Assembly: GCF_019039035.1 (NCBI RefSeq)
Contig: NZ_JAHNZT010000049.1
Location: 1 to 46,177 of the forward strand
DNA: 46,177 nt
Source of the DNA: Citreicoccus inhibens
Lineage (GTDB): Bacteria; Myxococcota; Myxococcia; Myxococcales; Myxococcaceae
Reading direction: 5' to 3'
The translations under genes and the position numbers were made by a program. Under the pieces are notes generated by a model. That model saw only the letters and a list, made by a program, of their open reading frames with translations. It was not told the DNA's origin and did not search any database. Below are positions 42,718-46,177 of this stretch, piece by piece (the stretch's first letter is position 1; each line of letters starts with the position of its first letter).

Positions 42718-44115
42718 GTGGCAGAAACGCGCAAGATGTCCGCCTTCACGCCCCGCGAGGTCGTCAGCGAGCTGGATCGCTACATCGTGGGCCAGAACGC
42801 CGCCAAGCGAGCGGTCGCCATCGCGCTGCGCAATCGCTGGCGCCGTCAGCAGGTCCCCGACGACCTGCGCGATGAAATCTATCCGAAGAACATCATCATG
42901 ATCGGGCCCACGGGCGTGGGGAAGACGGAGATCGCCCGCCGCCTGGCGAAGCTCGCGCAGGCGCCCTTCGTGAAGGTGGAGGCCTCCAAGTTCACCGAAG
43001 TGGGCTACGTGGGCCGCGACGTCGAGTCGATGATCCGCGACCTCGTGGAGGCAGCCCTCGCGCTCGTGCGCGACGAGGAGACGGAGAAGGTCAAGCCGCG
43101 CGCGGAGGAACTGGCCGAGGACCGGCTGATGGAGCTGCTCCACAACGGGGGCTCGGCCCCGCGTCCCGCCTCGCCTCCGCCGTTTGGCTTCGCGCCGCCG
43201 CCTCCGCCCGCGCCCTCGCGCCTGGGGGAGTCCGAGCGCGAGAAGCTGCGCGCGCAGCTCCGCGCGGGCACGCTGGATGATCAGTACGTGGAGGTGGAGA
43301 CGAGCGAGTCCTCGCCCACGTTCCTCAAGGGCTTCTCGGGGCAGGGGATGGAGGAGATTGGCGTCAACCTCCAGGACCTGTTCAAGAACATGCCGGGCAT
43401 GAAGAACACGCGGCGGCGTCGCGTGCGCGTGCCCGAGGCGCTCCAGGTGCTCAAGGCCGAGGAGGCGCAGAAGCTGGTGGATCCAGACCGCGTCCAGCGA
43501 GAGGCGCTCATCCGCGCCGAGTCCAGTGGCATCGTCTTCATCGATGAGATCGACAAGATCGCCAGCCGCGAGGGCTCGAAGGCGGGCGGGCCGGACGTGT
43601 CGCGCGAGGGCGTGCAGCGCGACATCCTGCCCATCGTCGAAGGGTCGACCGTCAACACCAAGTACGGTCAGGTGAAGACGGACCACATGCTGTTCATCGC
43701 GGCCGGCGCGTTCCACGTGTCCAAGCCCGCGGACCTCATCCCCGAACTGCAAGGGCGCTTCCCCATCCGCGTGGAGCTGGAGCCGCTGTCGGGCGAGGAC
43801 CTGGTGCGCATCCTGCGCGAGCCGAAGAACTCGCTCTTGCGGCAGTACACCGCGCTGCTCGCCACCGAAGGCGTGCGCCTGTCCTTCACCGACGACGCCA
43901 CGACGGAGCTGGCGCGCATCGCCCAGCAGGCGAACGAGCGCACGCAAAACATCGGCGCTCGCCGTCTGCACACCGTGCTGGAGCGACTGTTGGACGAGGT
44001 GTCCTTCACGGCCAGCGAGATGGGGCCTCGGGATTTCCAGGTGGACGGCAACTATGTGCGCGAGCGGCTGGGCGCCATCGTCCAGGACGAGGACCTGTCG
44101 CGCTACATCCTCTAG
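42718..44115 (+). CDS. hslU: ATP-dependent protease ATPase subunit HslU
   Basis: 465 residues from a GTG with GAGAGG upstream; an ATG six codons later (MSAFTPREV) is the alternative. AAA+ features: GPTGVGKTE (63-71), Walker [12 protein letters not shown], sensor and RR blocks, and the diagnostic C-terminal end DEDLSRYIL that docks into HslV. The I-domain (about 110-250) contains a proline-rich insertion (145-170, [18 protein letters not shown]), probably a flexible surface loop. It unfolds substrates and feeds them to HslV. Confidence 0.97.
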   Translation: MAETRKMSAFTPREVVSELDRYIVGQNAAKRAVAIALRNRWRRQQVPDDLRDEIYPKNIIMIGPTGVGKTEIARRLAKLAQAPFVKVEASKFTEVGYVGRDVESMIRDLVEAALALVRDEETEKVKPRAEELAEDRLMELLHNGGSAPRPASPPPFGFAPPPPPAPSRLGESEREKLRAQLRAGTLDDQYVEVETSESSPTFLKGFSGQGMEEIGVNLQDLFKNMPGMKNTRRRRVRVPEALQVLKAEEAQKLVDPDRVQREALIRAESSGIVFIDEIDKIASREGSKAGGPDVSREGVQRDILPIVEGSTVNTKYGQVKTDHMLFIAAGAFHVSKPADLIPELQGRFPIRVELEPLSGEDLVRILREPKNSLLRQYTALLATEGVRLSFTDDATTELARIAQQANERTQNIGARRLHTVLERLLDEVSFTASEMGPRDFQVDGNYVRERLGAIVQDEDLSRYIL

Positions 44116-44160
44116 CGCGCTAGCTTGCGCGCCTTCCCGTCCGCATCGAGGAACGAAGCC

Positions 44161-45375
44161 TTGTCGCAAGCCGAAGCCACCGCCAACGACTCCCTCATCC
44201 AGAAGGCGAAGCGTCACCTGCTGCAGAACTACAAGCAGCAGCCGCTCGCGTTGGTGCGTGGCCAGGGCACGCGCGTCTGGGACGCGGATGGGCGCGCGTA
44301 CCTGGACTGCATCGGTGGCATCGCGGTGTGCGCGTTGGGCCACTGCCATCCGGAGGTGACGGCGGCGGCGAAGGCGCAGCTCGACACGCTCTGGCACGTC
44401 TCCAACGCGTTCTATTCGCAGCCGCAGATTGACCTGGCCGCGATGCTCACCGAGTTCGCGGGCCTGCCGCGCGTGTTCTTCTGCAACTCGGGCGCGGAGG
44501 CCAACGAGGCGTTGCTGAAGCTGGCGCGCAAGGTGATGAAGGACCGAGGCACGCCCGAGCGCTTCGAGGTCATCTCCTTCGAGAAGAGCTTCCACGGCCG
44601 CACGCTGGCCACCGTCACCGCCACCGGGCAGGCCAAGTACCACGCGGGCTTCGAGCCGCTGCCCGCGGGCTTCCGCCACGTGCCCTATGGCGACCTGGAG
44701 GCCGTGCGCCGCGCCGTGGGCCCCAGCACCGCCGCCATCCTCGTGGAGCCCATCCAGGGAGAGGGTGGGGTGCGGGTCGCGCCGCAGGGCTTCCTCGCGG
44801 AGCTGCGCGCGCTGTGCGACGCGCACGGGTTGCTGCTGCTCGTGGATGAGATCCAGACGGGCATGGGCCGCACCGGCAAGCCCTTCGCCTTCATGCACGA
44901 GGGCATCCAGCCGGACGCCATCAGCGTGGCCAAGGCCCTGGGCAATGGCCTGCCGATTGGCGCGATGTTGTGCAAGGAGGCGCTCGCGCCGAGCCTCGCG
45001 CCAGGGACGCATGGCACCACGTTTGGTGGCAACCTGGTGGCCGCCGCCGCCGCGCAGGTGGTCGTCCGGACGCTGCGCGAGCCGTCGATGCTCCAGTCCG
45101 TCGCCGAGAAGGGCGAGTACTTCCTGGCGCGGGCGCGGGCGCTCCAGGCGCGCCTGCCCGCGGGCCGCATCCAGGCGGTGCGAGGCCGAGGCCTCTTGAT
45201 GGGCGTGGACGTGGGGCAGGAGTCGGGCCCCATCATCGCGCGGCTGCGCGCCGAGGGCCTGCTGGTGAACGCCGCGGGCGAGACGACGGTGCGCTTCGCG
45301 CCGCCCTTCATCATCACCCACGCGGAGCTGGACGAGGCCCTGGGCATCCTCGAGCGCGTCCTGGCGGCCCTCTGA
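44161..45375 (+). CDS. argD: Acetylornithine/succinyldiaminopimelate-type class III aminotransferase
   Basis: 404 residues from a TTG start chosen because GAGGAA sits eight bases upstream. Class III aminotransferase motifs: CNSGAEANEALLKLAR, SFHGRTLATVTATG, LVEPIQGEGG, the LVDEIQTGMGRTG cofactor segment, PLP lysine K258 in SVAKALGNGLPIGAML, and GTHGTTFGGN. The overall match is to ArgD, which acts in arginine (and often lysine) synthesis, rather than to GABA or ornithine aminotransferases. It follows hslU by 45 bases with no terminator visible. No other arg gene is in the window. Confidence 0.9.
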   Translation: MSQAEATANDSLIQKAKRHLLQNYKQQPLALVRGQGTRVWDADGRAYLDCIGGIAVCALGHCHPEVTAAAKAQLDTLWHVSNAFYSQPQIDLAAMLTEFAGLPRVFFCNSGAEANEALLKLARKVMKDRGTPERFEVISFEKSFHGRTLATVTATGQAKYHAGFEPLPAGFRHVPYGDLEAVRRAVGPSTAAILVEPIQGEGGVRVAPQGFLAELRALCDAHGLLLLVDEIQTGMGRTGKPFAFMHEGIQPDAISVAKALGNGLPIGAMLCKEALAPSLAPGTHGTTFGGNLVAAAAAQVVVRTLREPSMLQSVAEKGEYFLARARALQARLPAGRIQAVRGRGLLMGVDVGQESGPIIARLRAEGLLVNAAGETTVRFAPPFIITHAELDEALGILERVLAAL

Positions 45376-45413
45376 GCTGGGGGGATAGTCCTCGGGGGCG
45401 AGGGCCTGGGTGT

Positions 45414-45443
45414 TTGACGCCCCGCGTTCCGGACTCCTACACT
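45414..45443 (+). promoter_or_regulatory. Putative sigma70-type promoter of the J-domain gene
   Basis: TTGACG (5 of 6) and TACACT (4 of 6) are separated by 18 bases in the 100-base gap after argD, predicting a transcript starting about 25 bases before the TTG start of the next gene. Confidence 0.5.
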
Positions 45444-45475
45444 CTGCGACCCGGCAAGCTGCCTTGGATCCTCAC

Positions 45476-46177
45476 TTGAGCGAGCCCAACTCGATCGTCG
45501 GCCTGGGGGCCCGAACAGACCACGTGGCCACGGTGCCCCACCTGGATACCGCTCGCCTCCAGCTCACGCAGGAGGAAGGGCTGGTGCTCGGGCTGGTGGG
45601 CCGTGTGGAGCGCATCGACTCGGTGCTGGCGCGCTCCAGCCTGGGCGAGGCGCACACCATCGCCGCGCTCCTGTCCCTGCGCGCCAAGGGCGCCATCGTG
45701 CCCGCGCGCATCGTCCCGCGAGCCCAGCCCGCGCCCACGGTGGATGCCGCCATGGCCGAGCAGGTGGACCTGGAGCCCGAGCGGAAGAAGGAGATCATCG
45801 AGCTGGAGCGCTCGCTCGACACGATGGATCACTTCGCCGTCCTCGGCATCGCGCCCGGCGCCACGGCCGCGGACGTCAAGCAGGCCTATTACACGGCCTC
45901 GCGGCGTTTCCACCCGGACCGGTACTTCGGCAAGAACCTGGGCAGCTTCCGCGCGCGGATGGAGCGAATCTTCCGCCGCCTCACCGAAGCCCACAACGTG
46001 CTCAGCCAGGATGAGCGCCGCGAGGCATACCTGCGCGCGAATCCCGCCCTCGCCGCGGCCGCTGCGCCGCCTGCCCCGGCCCCTCGTCCCACGGCGGCGG
46101 TCGCTCCCGTGGCCACGCCTCCGCCGCCCCGCGCTCCCGCCGCGCCTGCTCCGGCGGCGCCCGTGCCCGCCCGCCCC
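45476..46177 (+). CDS. J-domain protein with N-terminal winged-helix-like domain (3' end outside window)
   Basis: The frame runs to the right edge without a stop. The start is a TTG at 45476 (another TTG at 45464); GGA lies seven bases upstream. Residues 20-80 (LDTARLQLTQEEGLVLGLVGRVERIDSVL) look like the winged-helix part found in DUF4388-type myxobacterial proteins. Residues 118-185 are a J-domain: DHFAVLGIAPGATAADVKQAYYTASRRF with the essential HPD at 146-148 (HPDRYFGK). After it the protein is Ala/Pro-rich. J-domains stimulate the ATPase of DnaK-type chaperones. The missing C-terminus will decide the type; TPR or PilZ ends are common in related myxobacterial proteins. Confidence 0.8.
   Translation, partial: MSEPNSIVGLGARTDHVATVPHLDTARLQLTQEEGLVLGLVGRVERIDSVLARSSLGEAHTIAALLSLRAKGAIVPARIVPRAQPAPTVDAAMAEQVDLEPERKKEIIELERSLDTMDHFAVLGIAPGATAADVKQAYYTASRRFHPDRYFGKNLGSFRARMERIFRRLTEAHNVLSQDERREAYLRANPALAAAAAPPAPAPRPTAAVAPVATPPPPRAPAAPAPAAPVPARP

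Noticed and set aside
42688-45321. 877-codon reverse-strand open frame across hslU and argD
   Set aside because: It spans two well-conserved genes on the other strand and gives a low-complexity Arg/Leu/His protein; a shadow caused by high GC.

Overview
The window is very GC-rich, uses G/C in almost every third codon position, and encodes several proteins typical of the Myxococcales: an AglZ-type pseudo-receiver/coiled-coil gliding protein, an HCD/HRD-type Ser/Thr kinase, TolQ/TolR-like and TolB-like proteins next to trmFO, and many proteins with long disordered or Ala/Pro-rich tails. I infer a myxobacterium of the Myxococcus/Corallococcus type. Coding density is very high. There are no rRNA, tRNA, CRISPR, IS or phage genes, and no gene-free stretch exceeds about 270 bases (the longest is 35621-35890).

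Region 1 (1-10157). A TPR-protein tail and a Ser/Thr kinase (+) are followed by a tiny hypothetical. A long reverse-strand run follows, read from right to left: MoxR ATPase, patatin-like lipase, IlvE aminotransferase, an AAA ATPase, a Fic-fold protein with a ruined catalytic motif, then (after a hairpin terminator) a DHH phosphoesterase translationally coupled to a cysteine desulfurase.

Region 2 (10158-22638). A dyad-bearing divergent region and a small membrane protein lead to aglZ (-). Next to it is a GT4 glycosyltransferase carrying a disordered tail of about 1,090 residues with PTPIVRRP repeats. Divergent from it are a DUF4912 protein and a GH57 glucan-branching-type enzyme (+). The three look like a glucan or polysaccharide module beside a motility gene.

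Region 3 (22639-29333). HtrA/DegP protease, a membrane diguanylate cyclase with a periplasmic CxxCH haem motif (-), the YfiH/PgeF enzyme, a YbgF/CpoB-like coiled-coil/TPR protein and a LysM exported protein.

Region 4 (29334-46177). dprA - topA - trmFO - xerC - hslV - hslU is the same order as the dprA-topA-trmFO(gid)-codV-clpQ-clpY block known from Bacillus. Here it is interrupted twice by envelope/motility genes: a TolQ/ExbB gene plus two TolR/ExbD genes (resembling aglX/aglV) between topA and trmFO, and a TolB-like propeller lipoprotein (resembling aglU) plus an unfamiliar EF-hand membrane protein between trmFO and xerC. argD and a truncated J-domain gene close the window.

The best candidates for something not well described are the EF-hand membrane protein beside the AglU-like lipoprotein, the repeat-tailed glycosyltransferase, the Fic-like pseudoenzyme paired with an AAA ATPase, and the haem-binding diguanylate cyclase. 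All function calls come from reading motifs; no database search was run.
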